DNA of 64,000 nucleotides, taken from Pseudomonas fluorescens (GTDB lineage Bacteria; Pseudomonadota; Gammaproteobacteria; Pseudomonadales; Pseudomonadaceae). The first letter of the stretch is position 1. Each line of letters begins with the position of its first letter. The notes below the pieces were generated by a model. The model worked only from the letters and a program-made list of their open reading frames with translations, was not told where the DNA came from and did no database searches. The stretch covers positions 105,814 through 169,813 of the forward strand of contig NZ_LACH01000016.1 in the NCBI RefSeq assembly GCF_000968015.1, given 5' to 3'. The position numbers and the translations under genes are program-made. This document shows, piece by piece, positions 17,029 to 27,260 of this stretch.

Positions 17029-18698
17029 TCCGACACCTCCAGCAGCTTCGGATAGACCTGCTCTTTGAATGGCTCCAGACCGATACGCTGCAAGGTGTCG
17101 ACGAACACTTCCTCGCTCTCACGGTAATTGACGAACGTGGCGATGATCTGCTCGATCACCCCGGGCACCTCGGCGGCGCTGAAGGACGGGCCGATGACTT
17201 TGCCCAATGCGCTGTTCTTGCCCTGAGCCCCGCCGAGGGTGATCTGGTACCACTCGCTGCCGTTCTTATCGACCCCCAGAATGCCGATGTTGCCGATATG
17301 GTGGTGGCCGCAGGCGTTCATGCAGCCGGAAATGTTCAGGCTGATGTCGCCCAGATCATGCAGATAGTCGAGGTCTTCGAAGCGAGCCTGAATGGCTTGT
17401 GCGATGGGGATCGACTTGGCATTGGCCAGCGCGCAGAAGTCGCCGCCGGGGCAGGCGATGATGTCGGTCAGCAAACCGATGTTGGCGCAGCCCAGGCCCT
17501 GTTCGCAGGCCAGGCACCAGAGCGTATAAAGATCAGCCTTGGGCACGTCGGGCAACACAATGTTCTGTTCATGAGCGATGCGAATTTCGCCAAAACCGAA
17601 CTGCTCGGACCAGTCGGCAACGGCCTCCATTTGCTCGGCAGTGACATCACCCGGGGGCGAGGCGATGCCCGGTTTGGTCGACAACACCACGCTGGCATAG
17701 CCCGGCACTTTGTGCGGCTGAACGTTGCGCGACACCCAACGGGCGAAGGCCGGGTTTTCGGAAAGGCGTGTGCCGAAGTCGAGGTCGGTGTCCGCCAGAG
17801 CGCGGTAATCCGGTGGCACAAAGGCACTGGCCACGCGCTCATACTCGACGTCGGTCAACTGCGCCGGGCCGTCCTTGAGGTACTGCCACTCCTCCTCCAC
17901 TTCCCGGGCAAAGGCTTCGATGCCCAGCGCCTTGACCAGAATCTTGATCCGCGCCTTGTACTTGTTGTCGCGCCGACCGTGGCGGTTGTAGACCCGCAGC
18001 ACCGCCTCGACGTAGGACAGCAAATGCTGCCACGGCAACCCTTCGCGAATCTGCAAACCGAGGATCGGCGTGCGCCCCAACCCACCGCCGACGATGACCC
18101 GCAGCAGCATTTGCCCGTCGGTGCCCGGGTAAAGATAGAGGCCGATGTCATGCATCATGATCGCCGCCCGGTCCTGTTCCGCCGAGCAGATGGCGATCTT
18201 GAACTTGCGCGGCAGGAACAGGAATTCCGGGTTGATGGTCGACCACTGCCGCAGGATTTCCGCCAGCGGCCGCGGGTCGATCATTTCGTCCGCCGCCACC
18301 CCGGCAAAGGCTTCGGTGGTGATGTTGCGCACGCAATTGCCGGAGGTCTGGATCGCGTGCATTTCCACGTGCGCCAGGCGTTCGAGGATGTCTGGCACTT
18401 GAGCCAGTTCGATCCAGTTGAACTGCATGTTCTGTCGGGTGGTGAAGTGGCCGTAGCCACGGTCGTAATCCCGGGCGATGCTTGCCAGCGTGCGCATTTG
18501 CGGCGCGCTTAACGTGCCGTATGGAATCGCCACGCGCAGCATGTAGGCGTGTTTTTGCATGTACAGGCCGTTTTGCAAACGCAGCGGCAGGAATTCTTCT
18601 TCGCTCAACTCATCCGCCATGAAGCGTTCGACCTGATCGCGAAACTGCGCGACCCGCTCAAAGACCAGGGCCCGGTCATAGTCATCGTATTGGTACAT
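17025..18698 (-). CDS. cysI: Sulfite/nitrite reductase haemoprotein (CysI/NirA type)
   Basis: This 557-residue protein has the duplicated ferredoxin-like and sirohaem domains of the family. Ligands of the coupled [4Fe-4S]-sirohaem centre are clear: CPGGDFC (C-x5-C) followed by GCMNAC (C-x3-C) with GHHHIGNIGILG. The N-terminal blocks RLQNGLYMQKHAYMLRVAIP and YGHFTTRQNMQFNW match pseudomonad CysI. It reduces sulfite to sulfide (or nitrite to ammonia) in the cytosol. The downstream DUF934 overlap is typical of cysI, whereas the divergent orphan ccoN upstream recalls the P. aeruginosa PA4129-PA4134 region. The sulfite versus nitrite preference is therefore open. Confidence 0.88.
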   Translation of the reverse strand: MYQYDDYDRALVFERVAQFRDQVERFMADELSEEEFLPLRLQNGLYMQKHAYMLRVAIPYGTLSAPQMRTLASIARDYDRGYGHFTTRQNMQFNWIELAQVPDILERLAHVEMHAIQTSGNCVRNITTEAFAGVAADEMIDPRPLAEILRQWSTINPEFLFLPRKFKIAICSAEQDRAAIMMHDIGLYLYPGTDGQMLLRVIVGGGLGRTPILGLQIREGLPWQHLLSYVEAVLRVYNRHGRRDNKYKARIKILVKALGIEAFAREVEEEWQYLKDGPAQLTDVEYERVASAFVPPDYRALADTDLDFGTRLSENPAFARWVSRNVQPHKVPGYASVVLSTKPGIASPPGDVTAEQMEAVADWSEQFGFGEIRIAHEQNIVLPDVPKADLYTLWCLACEQGLGCANIGLLTDIIACPGGDFCALANAKSIPIAQAIQARFEDLDYLHDLGDISLNISGCMNACGHHHIGNIGILGVDKNGSEWYQITLGGAQGKNSALGKVIGPSFSAAEVPGVIEQIIATFVNYRESEEVFVDTLQRIGLEPFKEQVYPKLLEVSE

Positions 18699-19043
18699 GC
18701 AGCGGTTACCTCATCAGGACGCACAATTCCTGTAGGAGTGAGCCTGCTCGCGATAGCGGTGTGTCAGTCAACATCTCAGTTGCCTGACACACCGCTATCG
18801 CGAGCAGGCTCACTCCTACAGACTTTGGCAGCACTATGAAGGTGCGGCGCATAACACAACAGATTCACCTGAAACGATAAAAACCATATCAGCACGCGGC
18901 AGAACGCCGCAGGCAGCACTTCAATCTGATCCGCACAAATGAACAATTCCTGAGTCTGTTTTGTTTCCGGCGGGATTTCTACAGTGGGCGACATGCCAGT
19001 CCGGGTGGTCTGGCAAGACTTTGCAACCGTGGAAGCATTGACC
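18699..19043. other. Divergent intergenic region between cysI and the orphan ccoN
   Basis: This 345-bp stretch has no gene. It holds a REPIN (18731-18820) and about 220 bp of promoter-type sequence upstream of ccoN. I looked for an Anr/FNR box (TTGAT-N4-ATCAA) and found no convincing match. Confidence 0.7.
18731..18820. repeat. REPIN, family B
   Basis: Inverted arms TGTAGGAGTGAGCCTGCTCG and complement, extending into GCGATAGCGGTGTGTCAG / CTGACACACCGCTATCGC. Confidence 0.95.
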
Positions 19044-20471
<1,428 letters not shown>

Positions 20472-20486
20472 GGCAAGGGGCTTGAG

Positions 20487-20708
20487 ATGATTGAGGTCGT
20501 GCTGAATGTGTTAGGCGTCGTGGGGCTTTGGCTGGCGGTTGAATACTGCCTGAAACACCAGACCGCAGAGAGTCTGGATGAAGCCAGTTTGATTCCGTTT
20601 GCCGATGACCCGGAAGTGGCGCGGCGGGTGGCATTGGCGACGGGCAAGACGGTGAAGGCGGTGGAGCCGGAAGAAGCGAAACCCGGCTGGGGCAACCTGG
20701 AAATCTGA
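20487..20708 (+). CDS. Small CcoQ-like membrane protein
   Basis: This 73-residue protein has one N-terminal helix (VVLNVLGVVGLWLAVEYCL) and a polar tail (LIPFADDPEVARRVA), the size and layout of CcoQ-type subunits. It starts 15 bp after the orphan ccoN stop with AAGGGG upstream. Its position matches the small gene following ccoN4 in P. aeruginosa. Confidence 0.78.
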   Translation: MIEVVLNVLGVVGLWLAVEYCLKHQTAESLDEASLIPFADDPEVARRVALATGKTVKAVEPEEAKPGWGNLEI

Positions 20709-20723
20709 CGCCACGCCGATCAA

Positions 20724-20814
20724 TGTGGGAGCGAGCTTGCTCGCGATGGGGCCATAACATGCAACATCTATGTTGACTGTTACACCGCCATCGCGAGCAA
20801 GCTCGCTCCCACAG
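20724..20814. repeat. REPIN, family A
   Basis: Inverted arms TGTGGGAGCGAGCTTGCTCG and complement in the convergent gap between the CcoQ-like gene and the unknown gene at 20839. Confidence 0.95.
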
Positions 20815-20838
20815 GGGTCTGCGCCAGCTTTAGAGAAT

Positions 20839-21333
20839 TCAGCTACGCTCGCGGGGAATCAGGCTCTGCAACTGCTGCGCTAAAAAGCTCGCATCGAACG
20901 CAAAGGTATCCGGGTCTTTCAAGCCGTTGGTCTTGCGCCATTGCCAGCTACTGGACGGCGGCAGGCACACCAGCGAAATGCTGCCATAGCGCGCGGCCGT
21001 CAGGCCCATCACGGCCAGTGAAATCTGACCACCGGCGCCCATCACATCCGGCACAAACTCCACCGGTTTACCGGCAATCACAATCGTCAGCTTCTCGGTC
21101 TTGAAGGTCGACGTTTCGACCGGAACGCTCGGCCCCGAGGCGACATACGCCTCGCGACTCACCTCCAGCAGATTCGGCGCCTGGACCGGTTCCAGCCATT
21201 GCTGGATCTGATCGAACAGCTCACCAATACGCGTCGCCCACACGGCCGATTGCGACTCGAACAGTTGCTTCTTGTGCGCTTCGCTTTCTGCGTAATGGCG
21301 AAGCATCTCACCCAGTTGCTGTACGTCGTCCAT
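20839..21333 (-). CDS. Unknown protein, 164 residues
   Basis: I do not recognise this protein. The N-terminal third is helical and polar (LGEMLRHYAESEAHKKQLFE); the rest has a mixed pattern with a GKPVEFVPDVMGAGGQISLA stretch. There is no signal peptide or membrane helix. ATG 21333 is chosen over an upstream in-frame ATG because AAAGGAACACC precedes it. It is divergent from the lower-GC genes that start at 21585. Confidence 0.65.
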   Translation of the reverse strand: MDDVQQLGEMLRHYAESEAHKKQLFESQSAVWATRIGELFDQIQQWLEPVQAPNLLEVSREAYVASGPSVPVETSTFKTEKLTIVIAGKPVEFVPDVMGAGGQISLAVMGLTAARYGSISLVCLPPSSSWQWRKTNGLKDPDTFAFDASFLAQQLQSLIPRERS

Positions 21334-21584
21334 TGCGGTGTTCCTTTGTTGAAGCGGTGCTGCGGAATTCAATCATGGCAGATGCCAGCCACCGGCGTAC
21401 GACAAAGCGGCCGTGTGGGTGCCAATTAATGAGGGATGAAAACGACGAGCGGTTACTTTTTAACGGGTTGATCCCCTTCTACCTGTCAGATGTGACAGTA
21501 GCCGACGTTCGCACATTGGTGTCTGATGATTCGACAGTTGATGTAACCAGAAAACTCTCTGCCCACAGCCAAGGATTGCCGCTC

Positions 21585-22949
21585 ATGAGCAACCAAACTT
21601 TAAAGATAGACAGAGTGATGATATTGGGGTGGACGCCGCCGGTCATTCATCCGGACAATCCCGAGGGTGGCATCGGCCTTTCCCTTGTCACACCTGCCGG
21701 CGTTCGAGTGTTGGTCGATCCTTGGCTTAACATGGGCGAATATGACACCGCAGAGCTATTGCTCAATGACCTGCCCACGTCTGTCGCCTCCAAAACTATC
21801 CAGGCGGACGAGGTAGACAAAAGATTCACGCTGGATCTGCCCGGCGGGTATCTGCAGAACGGTATCAACCGGATTCGCTTGAGAGTCAAACGGACCAGTC
21901 AGCCACCGGAAACATCGGATGACCTTGTCGCTCTGTTTAACACCCCTCGCCCTGGCGGCGAAGTAACGGGATCCGGGGACAATCCTAACCTTGTAATGTC
22001 ACTCCCGGCCGATGTTATTAGCAAGGGTGTGGATGCCGACCGCGCCGCCCAAGGGGTAGATATCACCCTCAAATACCCTTACATGCGAGCGCACGACAAA
22101 ATCACTCTCGATTGTGATGGCCACACCGTTCTTCATACAGTGACAGCGGCACAAGCAACTGCCGGCACAATAGTGTTGAAGCTGTTCGCAGATGCGTTCA
22201 AAAACGATAATCCTCGTTTCGCCATGCGCTTGCGGAGCGTCGATCAAATCGGAAACTCTACCGGCCCGCAGGCGATTTGGTCAAAAACGACTTATATCGA
22301 TGTGCACCTTAAACGACCGGTTCTGGATCTGAAACCGCCCAAAGTGCTTGAAGCCTTTGGCAGTAACGGGACAGTGCTGACGTTTGATGACATGTATTCT
22401 GCCGACTATGCCCGAGTGCAGGTCGCCTATACCGGTTCGTTCACCGGACACACCGTTAAAGTGTATTGGCAGGGCCGAAATTCCACTTATGGCAGTGAGA
22501 CTCAAGCGATCGGACAACCCGGGCAAACCCTGACATTCCTGATCCACCGACTGGACGTAATCGACTGTATCGGCAGCGGCGCCAAGGTGTTTTACACCGT
22601 TCTACATTCTGGAATCCCGGACCCGATCGAGTCGCGCCCCTTAAACCTCACCGTGACCCCGCAGAGATTCAACCTGCCAGAGCCAACACTGTCGTCGGAC
22701 AAACGCACTGCAACAGTCAGTTACGTCGGCATGACCACGGGTTATACCGTACGCATTGCCTGGCATGGAAAAGTCACGCGTTATGGGCCCGAGACGCCCA
22801 TCACCAGTACCTCTCAGATGAGACTTTCGATTGACCCGGCCTGGATTGCTGAAAGTGCAGGACTGCCCGTGCGTGTCAATTACACAGTCCTTCGCACCAG
22901 CAGTGGTGATCGCTTAATGTTTTCGTGGGTATTGCGCCTGCGAGTTTAG
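21585..22949 (+). CDS. Unknown protein with two tandem Ig-like repeat modules
   Basis: This 454-residue protein has no signal peptide. ATG 21585 follows AAGGATTGCCGCTC; the open frame continues upstream but without a better start. The C-terminal half contains two related modules of about 90 residues: VAYTGSFTGHTVKVYWQG.. and VSYVGMTTGYTVRIAWHG.., each ending in a (V)xYTVL strand. An N-terminal module (GIGLSLVTPAGVRVLVDPW) may be a third, diverged unit. The all-beta pattern suggests Ig- or invasin-like domains. Base composition is lower in GC than the flanks. It lies upstream of two secreted-protein genes in the same direction; secretion route and function unknown. Confidence 0.7.
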   Translation: MSNQTLKIDRVMILGWTPPVIHPDNPEGGIGLSLVTPAGVRVLVDPWLNMGEYDTAELLLNDLPTSVASKTIQADEVDKRFTLDLPGGYLQNGINRIRLRVKRTSQPPETSDDLVALFNTPRPGGEVTGSGDNPNLVMSLPADVISKGVDADRAAQGVDITLKYPYMRAHDKITLDCDGHTVLHTVTAAQATAGTIVLKLFADAFKNDNPRFAMRLRSVDQIGNSTGPQAIWSKTTYIDVHLKRPVLDLKPPKVLEAFGSNGTVLTFDDMYSADYARVQVAYTGSFTGHTVKVYWQGRNSTYGSETQAIGQPGQTLTFLIHRLDVIDCIGSGAKVFYTVLHSGIPDPIESRPLNLTVTPQRFNLPEPTLSSDKRTATVSYVGMTTGYTVRIAWHGKVTRYGPETPITSTSQMRLSIDPAWIAESAGLPVRVNYTVLRTSSGDRLMFSWVLRLRV

Positions 22950-23014
22950 TCGCGAACCAACTTCAGGGACCGCATCAACACATTGAGTCTTTCATAAGTA
23001 ACAAGGAGTGCATT

Positions 23015-23455
23015 ATGAACCGCCCTGCCTGGCTGTTGCTTGGCGCTGGACTATTGCTCTGCAACTTCTCAAATCTGTACGCTGCCTCGAAAACAACCAG
23101 TACACCCAGCAGCCCAACAACTATCACCACACAGCGTTGCGCAAGATATATTGAAACCGCCGAATGGTTTCGCCGGGACCATGAATGGTCTATTGCAATC
23201 ACCCCAACACTTTGTGCCAGAGAAACCCAGCCAGAACAAACGCCTTACTTATGGGATGAGCTGACGCGTGACTATTCCAACAGCAGGTATTGGAAAAACA
23301 CCCATGGCTTGAGACACCAATTGATTTGCCATCTGGCCATCGCACGAGACAAACCTCAATGGATCCTGGAACCATGGAGACCTGACGTCGGCTACGAAAA
23401 AACCCTGGCCGCCGGTTGCAACCATGTTATTCCCCTGCCCGAAAAAGCCCCCTGA
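23015..23455 (+). CDS. DUF2599-like secreted protein
   Basis: This 146-residue protein has a clear signal peptide (NRPAWLLLGAGLLLCNFSNLYAA) and a mature part with several Cys. The motifs WSIAITPTLC, LWDELTRDY, HQLICHLAIA and WILEPWRPDVGYEKT match what I remember of DUF2599, a short secreted domain of unknown function in pseudomonads and actinobacteria. ATG 23015 follows AACAAGGAGTGCATT. It starts 65 bp after the repeat-module gene and 95 bp before the lipoprotein gene, so the three may be transcribed together. Confidence 0.68.
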   Translation: MNRPAWLLLGAGLLLCNFSNLYAASKTTSTPSSPTTITTQRCARYIETAEWFRRDHEWSIAITPTLCARETQPEQTPYLWDELTRDYSNSRYWKNTHGLRHQLICHLAIARDKPQWILEPWRPDVGYEKTLAAGCNHVIPLPEKAP

Positions 23456-23550
23456 TATTTGGCGAATCTTAAAACATCGCGCCCTTATCAACAGGGCCTT
23501 TTATCGCTTAAAGAAAGTTTAAAACGCTGATAAACAGTGGAGCACACCTC

Positions 23551-24480
23551 ATGAAAAACATACCACTTGCGCTACTTATCTCATTCATTTTTGGCTGTGC
23601 TCAAATCGACAGGCATTCGACTCTGGAGGTCAATACAACCGGCAACTTACACGCTGCCATGACGGGACCAGAAGTTGTGAATCTGCTGACCGACCTTTAC
23701 AACCGAACGTTCCCAAACTGTCACAACTCGGCTACTTCACCGGCATTTCTGTGTTCGGGAATCACACTCCGAGTCACTGATAAAAGGCCTGGTGAAACGC
23801 ATCATGTCTGGAACCCGAGCCCGACGTCCGTCAAGAGCGGTGGTGTTTCATTTTCTTATTTAAGAGCGGATGCAAATATAGGACGACTGGCGTGGGGTAA
23901 AAACAACGGTTTCATGTTGTACCCCATCTTTGGTGCACCAGTGGACAAGATCGACCTTGATTATCTTTGCTCCTTTCCCATCGACGGCTGGACCTGGACT
24001 CGAACCACGCCTTGCGGCCATCACGCCTCGTTTCCCTCTCAAAGCCAGCGTTGCCGCAGCGCCGGTGTGACCACAGCGGAACAATGGAAAAGTGTCTGGA
24101 GTAGTTCACCGAGCAATCAACAAATCCGACAATGCGGTTTCGATGTGTCGGAAGCGACAGGCAAACCGGCTTCAGTTCCGTTCTATCAATCGGTACGGGC
24201 AAGAGGGATGTTAGGCGCTGATGGCCTGAACGAACAAAACGAAATCGTCATCAGGACCTGGTCGCAGAATCTCCAAAATACCCTGCCACTCATGGCCTTC
24301 TTTTTTATCGCAGGAGGAGACAATGCCGGTCTTGCGGAAGCCCGAGGCAATCAGAAAGACTTCCACGACTCAACCACCGCCAGGATCTGGGTTCCTGTGA
24401 TCAGGCTCATACCGCCTTCAACCATGAACGGTAAGGCGGGTTTTCAGTACGTTGCATCGGATCAATTGGTCCTCCCCTGA
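23551..24480 (+). CDS. Halovibrin (HvnA)-like lipoprotein, tentative
   Basis: This 309-residue protein has an N-terminal lipoprotein-type signal (PLALLISFIFGC, Cys16). The mature part has many Cys. The segments LLTDLYNRTFPNC, PAFLCSGITLRVT, GVSFSYLRADAN, SFPIDGWTWTR and IRQCGFDV resemble pseudomonad proteins annotated as halovibrin HvnA. Halovibrins were first described in Vibrio fischeri as secreted ADP-ribosyltransferases; I cannot identify a catalytic triad here, so enzymatic function is not claimed. It ends just before a strong terminator. Alternative: an unrelated secreted protein of the DUF2599 neighbourhood. Confidence 0.55.
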   Translation: MKNIPLALLISFIFGCAQIDRHSTLEVNTTGNLHAAMTGPEVVNLLTDLYNRTFPNCHNSATSPAFLCSGITLRVTDKRPGETHHVWNPSPTSVKSGGVSFSYLRADANIGRLAWGKNNGFMLYPIFGAPVDKIDLDYLCSFPIDGWTWTRTTPCGHHASFPSQSQRCRSAGVTTAEQWKSVWSSSPSNQQIRQCGFDVSEATGKPASVPFYQSVRARGMLGADGLNEQNEIVIRTWSQNLQNTLPLMAFFFIAGGDNAGLAEARGNQKDFHDSTTARIWVPVIRLIPPSTMNGKAGFQYVASDQLVLP

Positions 24481-24496
24481 CGCCTGGAAACCAACC

Positions 24497-24523
24497 GCCC
24501 TGAAGCTCCCGCTTCAGGGCTTT
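24497..24523 (+). terminator. Rho-independent-type terminator
   Basis: GCCCTGAAGC / GCTTCAGGGC with a 4-base loop, then TTTG, 16 bp after the halovibrin-like gene stop. Confidence 0.8.
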
Positions 24524-24601
24524 GTGCACCAAACCGCACAACCCTCTGGCGTCATCTACCCAAAACAAAGGACACTCTCGCGACTCACATAATGGGAGAG
24601 C

Positions 24602-25297
24602 ATGATGCGCACCATCGGCCTTATCGGCGGCATGAGCTGGGAGTCCAGCGCCGAATATTACCGTCTCATCAACCAACAGGTACGCGACCGGCTCGGGCCG
24701 TTGCGCTCGGCGAAATTGCTAATGTACAGCGTCGACTTTGGCCCTGTCGAACAGGCCCAGCATGCCGGGCGCTGGGACGATGCGGCGGCGATTCTGGTGG
24801 ACGCGGCGCAACGGCTGCAGGCGGGTGGTGCCGATTGCGTGGTGCTGTGTACCAACACCATGCACAAAGTGGCCGGGCAGATTCAGGCGGCGATCGACAT
24901 TCCATTCCTGCACATCGCCGACCCGGTCGGTCAGGCTGCCGTCGAGGCTGGCGCGCTGAAGATCGGATTGCTCGGCACAGCGTTCACCATGGAGCAGGAC
25001 TTCCTCAAGGAGCGCCTGATTTCAATGGGGCTGACCGTGCTGGTGCCGGAGGCCGATGAACGTCAGGCCGTCCACCGGATCATCTATGACGAGTTGTGTG
25101 TCGGGGTGATCAGCGAGGCGTCACGCAAGGTCTATCAGCAGGTCATCGAATCGCTGACCCGACGTGGCGCCCAGGCGATCATCCTCGGTTGTACGGAAAT
25201 CGGCCTGCTGATCAAACCCGAGCACAGCGCCCTGCCCTTGCTCGACACCACCGAACTGCATGCGCAGGCGGCGGTGGCGTTCGCCTTGGGCGAGTGA
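24602..25297 (+). CDS. Aspartate/glutamate racemase family protein
   Basis: This 231-residue cytosolic protein has the two catalytic cysteines of PLP-independent amino-acid racemases: CTNTMHK (about residue 83) and LGCTEIGLL (about 199). It also has the N-terminal IGLIGGMSWESS block and IADP in the middle. It interconverts L- and D-aspartate or a similar acidic amino acid. ATG 24602 follows GGGAGAGC. A GNAT remnant lies directly downstream on the other strand. Confidence 0.9.
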   Translation: MMRTIGLIGGMSWESSAEYYRLINQQVRDRLGPLRSAKLLMYSVDFGPVEQAQHAGRWDDAAAILVDAAQRLQAGGADCVVLCTNTMHKVAGQIQAAIDIPFLHIADPVGQAAVEAGALKIGLLGTAFTMEQDFLKERLISMGLTVLVPEADERQAVHRIIYDELCVGVISEASRKVYQQVIESLTRRGAQAIILGCTEIGLLIKPEHSALPLLDTTELHAQAAVAFALGE

Positions 25298-25298
25298 C

Positions 25299-25424
25299 TC
25301 AACCGGCCTTGGGCGTGCGACGCAGCCGCGCCATGCTCAAGGCATCCACCAGCACGCCGTCACGCACGGCGTAGTCGCGAAACAGCCCTTCGGTGTCGAA
25401 GCCGAATTTGCGATATGGCGAGAG
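25299..25424 (-). pseudogene. C-terminal remnant of a GNAT acetyltransferase, cut by a REPIN
   Basis: Reading the minus strand gives about 41 codons ending in TGA at 25299-25301. The pattern SPYRKFGFDTEGLFRDYA..VRDGVLVDALSMARLR is the typical end of RimJ/RimL-like GNAT enzymes (YRKFGFxxEGxxRDYAxRDGxxVDxxxMARL). Immediately upstream an in-frame TGA (25425-25427) and then a REPIN follow, and no N-terminal part is present. The gene therefore lost its first three-quarters, apparently at the REPIN. It is too short to work. Confidence 0.82.
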
Positions 25425-25427
25425 TCA

Positions 25428-25531
25428 GTGTGGGAGCGAGCCTGCTCCGGGCGGCGTTCCGACGAAGGCAGTTTTTCAGTCACATCAATGCCGGATTTGC
25501 CGACGCTTTCGCGAGCAAGCTCGCTCCCACA
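25428..25531. repeat. REPIN, family A with a variant arm
   Basis: The left arm TGTGGGAGCGAGCCTGCTCC continues into GGGCGGCGTTCCGACGA; the right arm is the standard GCGAGCAAGCTCGCTCCCAC. It lies between the GNAT remnant and the LysR gene, 14 bp from the LysR stop. The same variant sequence recurs at 52391-52493. Confidence 0.9.
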
Positions 25532-25544
25532 TTTTGGACGGCGG

Positions 25545-26525
25545 TCAGGCTTCGAACCACTCTCGTCGCTCTTCGAAGGTGTTCTGGATCAGCTCGACGA
25601 TCATCTGCACCTGCGCTTGCCCCTCGGACTCGGCATTGACCGCCATCCACACCTGACGCTGCATCGGTTGACTGAACAGCCCCGGCAACTCAACAAGGCC
25701 GCGGTCGAAGCGGCTGATGTAGCCGGGCAGCAGGCCAATGCAGGCGCTGCAACGGATCATCTCCAGCATCAGTTGATAGGAATGTAACTGCACCACCCCG
25801 GCCAGGCGCTGGTCCACGAGGGTATTCCACGGCCGAAAACAGTCGACCTGATGGTCATACTGCCATTGCACCAGCAGGAAATCCGCCAGGTCATCGAGGC
25901 TGTCAGGGCGGGACGCGACCCGTGAATACCGTTTGGCAATGTGGGGCAGGTAGTCGAGCCGCGCCAGACGCCGGGGCTCGCTGACAGCAAAACTCGGGCC
26001 CGGAAGCGGTGAATCGGTGCCGGCCAGCCACAGCACTACATCGGCACTGACCGCTTGCAGGGAGAGTTCGCTGTCCAGGGTGATGACGTCCAGGCGCACG
26101 CTGGCGTTGCGCCGCAACAAGGCAACCAGATCGCGACCGAGAATGTCATGCAGGATCGACTCGGCAACGGCCAGGCGAATCAACGGCTGTTCGATCACCG
26201 GCAAATCGCGCTCGTGGGCCAAAGCAATCAACTGCGATTGCAGCTGCAATCCGTCACGACTGAGGGCAACGCCATTCTCTGAGTGGCTGAATAGCGAACA
26301 CTGCAGGTGCGCTTCAAGCTGCGCCAATTGTTTGCGCAGCTGGGTAGCCTTGATGTTGAGACTGCGGGCTGCCTGCATGAAACAGCCGCAACGGGCACTG
26401 ACCCGAAAAGACTGCGCCAGCACCGGATCGATGCCTGCCGCCAGTGTGCGCCAGGATGAAGTTTTTTCTACGGGCGAGCGGTACTTGGCAACTTGCTGAT
26501 GACCTGTGGTTTCCATGAATGGCAT
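25545..26525 (-). CDS. LysR family transcriptional regulator
   Basis: This 326-residue protein has an N-terminal winged HTH at about residues 35-95 (FRVSARCGCFMQAARSLNIK..LRKQLAQLE) after an unusual 30-residue extension, then a LysR effector domain (SILHDILGRDLVALL, SYQLMLEMIRCSACIGLLP). GGGAGTCAGCG precedes ATG 26525. The extension is longer than in typical LysR proteins (HTH usually starts by residue 5), so a later start is possible. Its target is unknown; it is not divergent from the neighbouring gene. Confidence 0.85.
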   Translation of the reverse strand: MPFMETTGHQQVAKYRSPVEKTSSWRTLAAGIDPVLAQSFRVSARCGCFMQAARSLNIKATQLRKQLAQLEAHLQCSLFSHSENGVALSRDGLQLQSQLIALAHERDLPVIEQPLIRLAVAESILHDILGRDLVALLRRNASVRLDVITLDSELSLQAVSADVVLWLAGTDSPLPGPSFAVSEPRRLARLDYLPHIAKRYSRVASRPDSLDDLADFLLVQWQYDHQVDCFRPWNTLVDQRLAGVVQLHSYQLMLEMIRCSACIGLLPGYISRFDRGLVELPGLFSQPMQRQVWMAVNAESEGQAQVQMIVELIQNTFEERREWFEA

Positions 26526-26612
26526 CGCTGACTCCCTGTCGATCTGTCCTTGAAAGCCTCATCCTGCGCAGGGTTTATGAACCTGATGTGACGCTCAGGG
26601 TAGAAAATCGAT

Positions 26613-27053
26613 TCAGCCTCCGGGGGTTTGCCGGAAACTCACCGCGAGGCGATTCCAGCTGTTGATCGTGGTGACGGCGATAGTCAGGTCGACCATCTCG
26701 CCTTCGCTGAACTGCTCCCGGGCCTGCACGTAGACCTCGTCCGGCACATGGCTCTCAGAGAGCAAGGTGACGGCTTCGGTCCAGGCCAGCGCCGCACGTT
26801 CTCGCGGGTTGAAGAAGCCGCTGTCGCGCCAGACCACGATCGAATACAACCGACGGTCAGTCTCGCCCAGGCGCCGGGCATCCACCGAGTGCATGTCGGT
26901 GCAGAAGGCGCAGCCATTGAGTTGCGAGGCACGGATCTTGATCAAGTGCAGCAAGGCCGGCTCGATGCTGAGGTTGCTGGTCAAGGCCTCCATGGCAATC
27001 ATCGCTTTCATCGCTTTGGGCGATGCGCTGTAGTAATCCAGGCGGGCGTTCAT
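26613..27053 (-). CDS. Carboxymuconolactone decarboxylase / AhpD-like protein
   Basis: This 146-residue all-helical protein has the CMD/AhpD motif GCAFCTDMHSVDAR (CxxC followed by His) at about residues 47-60, as in alkylhydroperoxidase AhpD-like proteins that detoxify peroxides by a thiol mechanism. GAGGTCACTCC precedes ATG 27053. It is divergent from the MocR regulator (207 bp apart), and its upstream region shares motifs with the ABM and cupin genes. Confidence 0.88.
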   Translation of the reverse strand: MNARLDYYSASPKAMKAMIAMEALTSNLSIEPALLHLIKIRASQLNGCAFCTDMHSVDARRLGETDRRLYSIVVWRDSGFFNPRERAALAWTEAVTLLSESHVPDEVYVQAREQFSEGEMVDLTIAVTTINSWNRLAVSFRQTPGG

Positions 27054-27139
27054 GGAGTGACCTCGTGGATCGAATATGTACCCCTCAAGGTAGGCGTTGA
27101 TACGCAGGCGTTACAGATCCAATTCTACGAAATACCCGT

Positions 27140-27163
27140 GGACCACTCAGGCACCAGACCAAT
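27140..27163 (-). promoter_or_regulatory. Candidate MocR sites upstream of the AhpD-like gene
   Basis: Read on the minus strand: ATTGGTC, 10 bases, GTGGTCC. The same two heptamers occur upstream of the ABM gene (28698-28739) and the cupin gene (29207-29272), and a MocR regulator is encoded between them. Confidence 0.4.
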
Positions 27164-27260
27164 CGGAGGTTTTTCGCCCACGCAACTTTTGTGCAGGCGC
27201 GCATGCGGGTAATCTGGCCCGACGCACACGCGCGTCAATCGCCCCAGGAGCTTCGCCGGT

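Noticed and set aside
18821..19043. Anr/FNR box before the orphan ccoN
   Set aside because: No TTGAT-N4-ATCAA match with acceptable mismatch was found.
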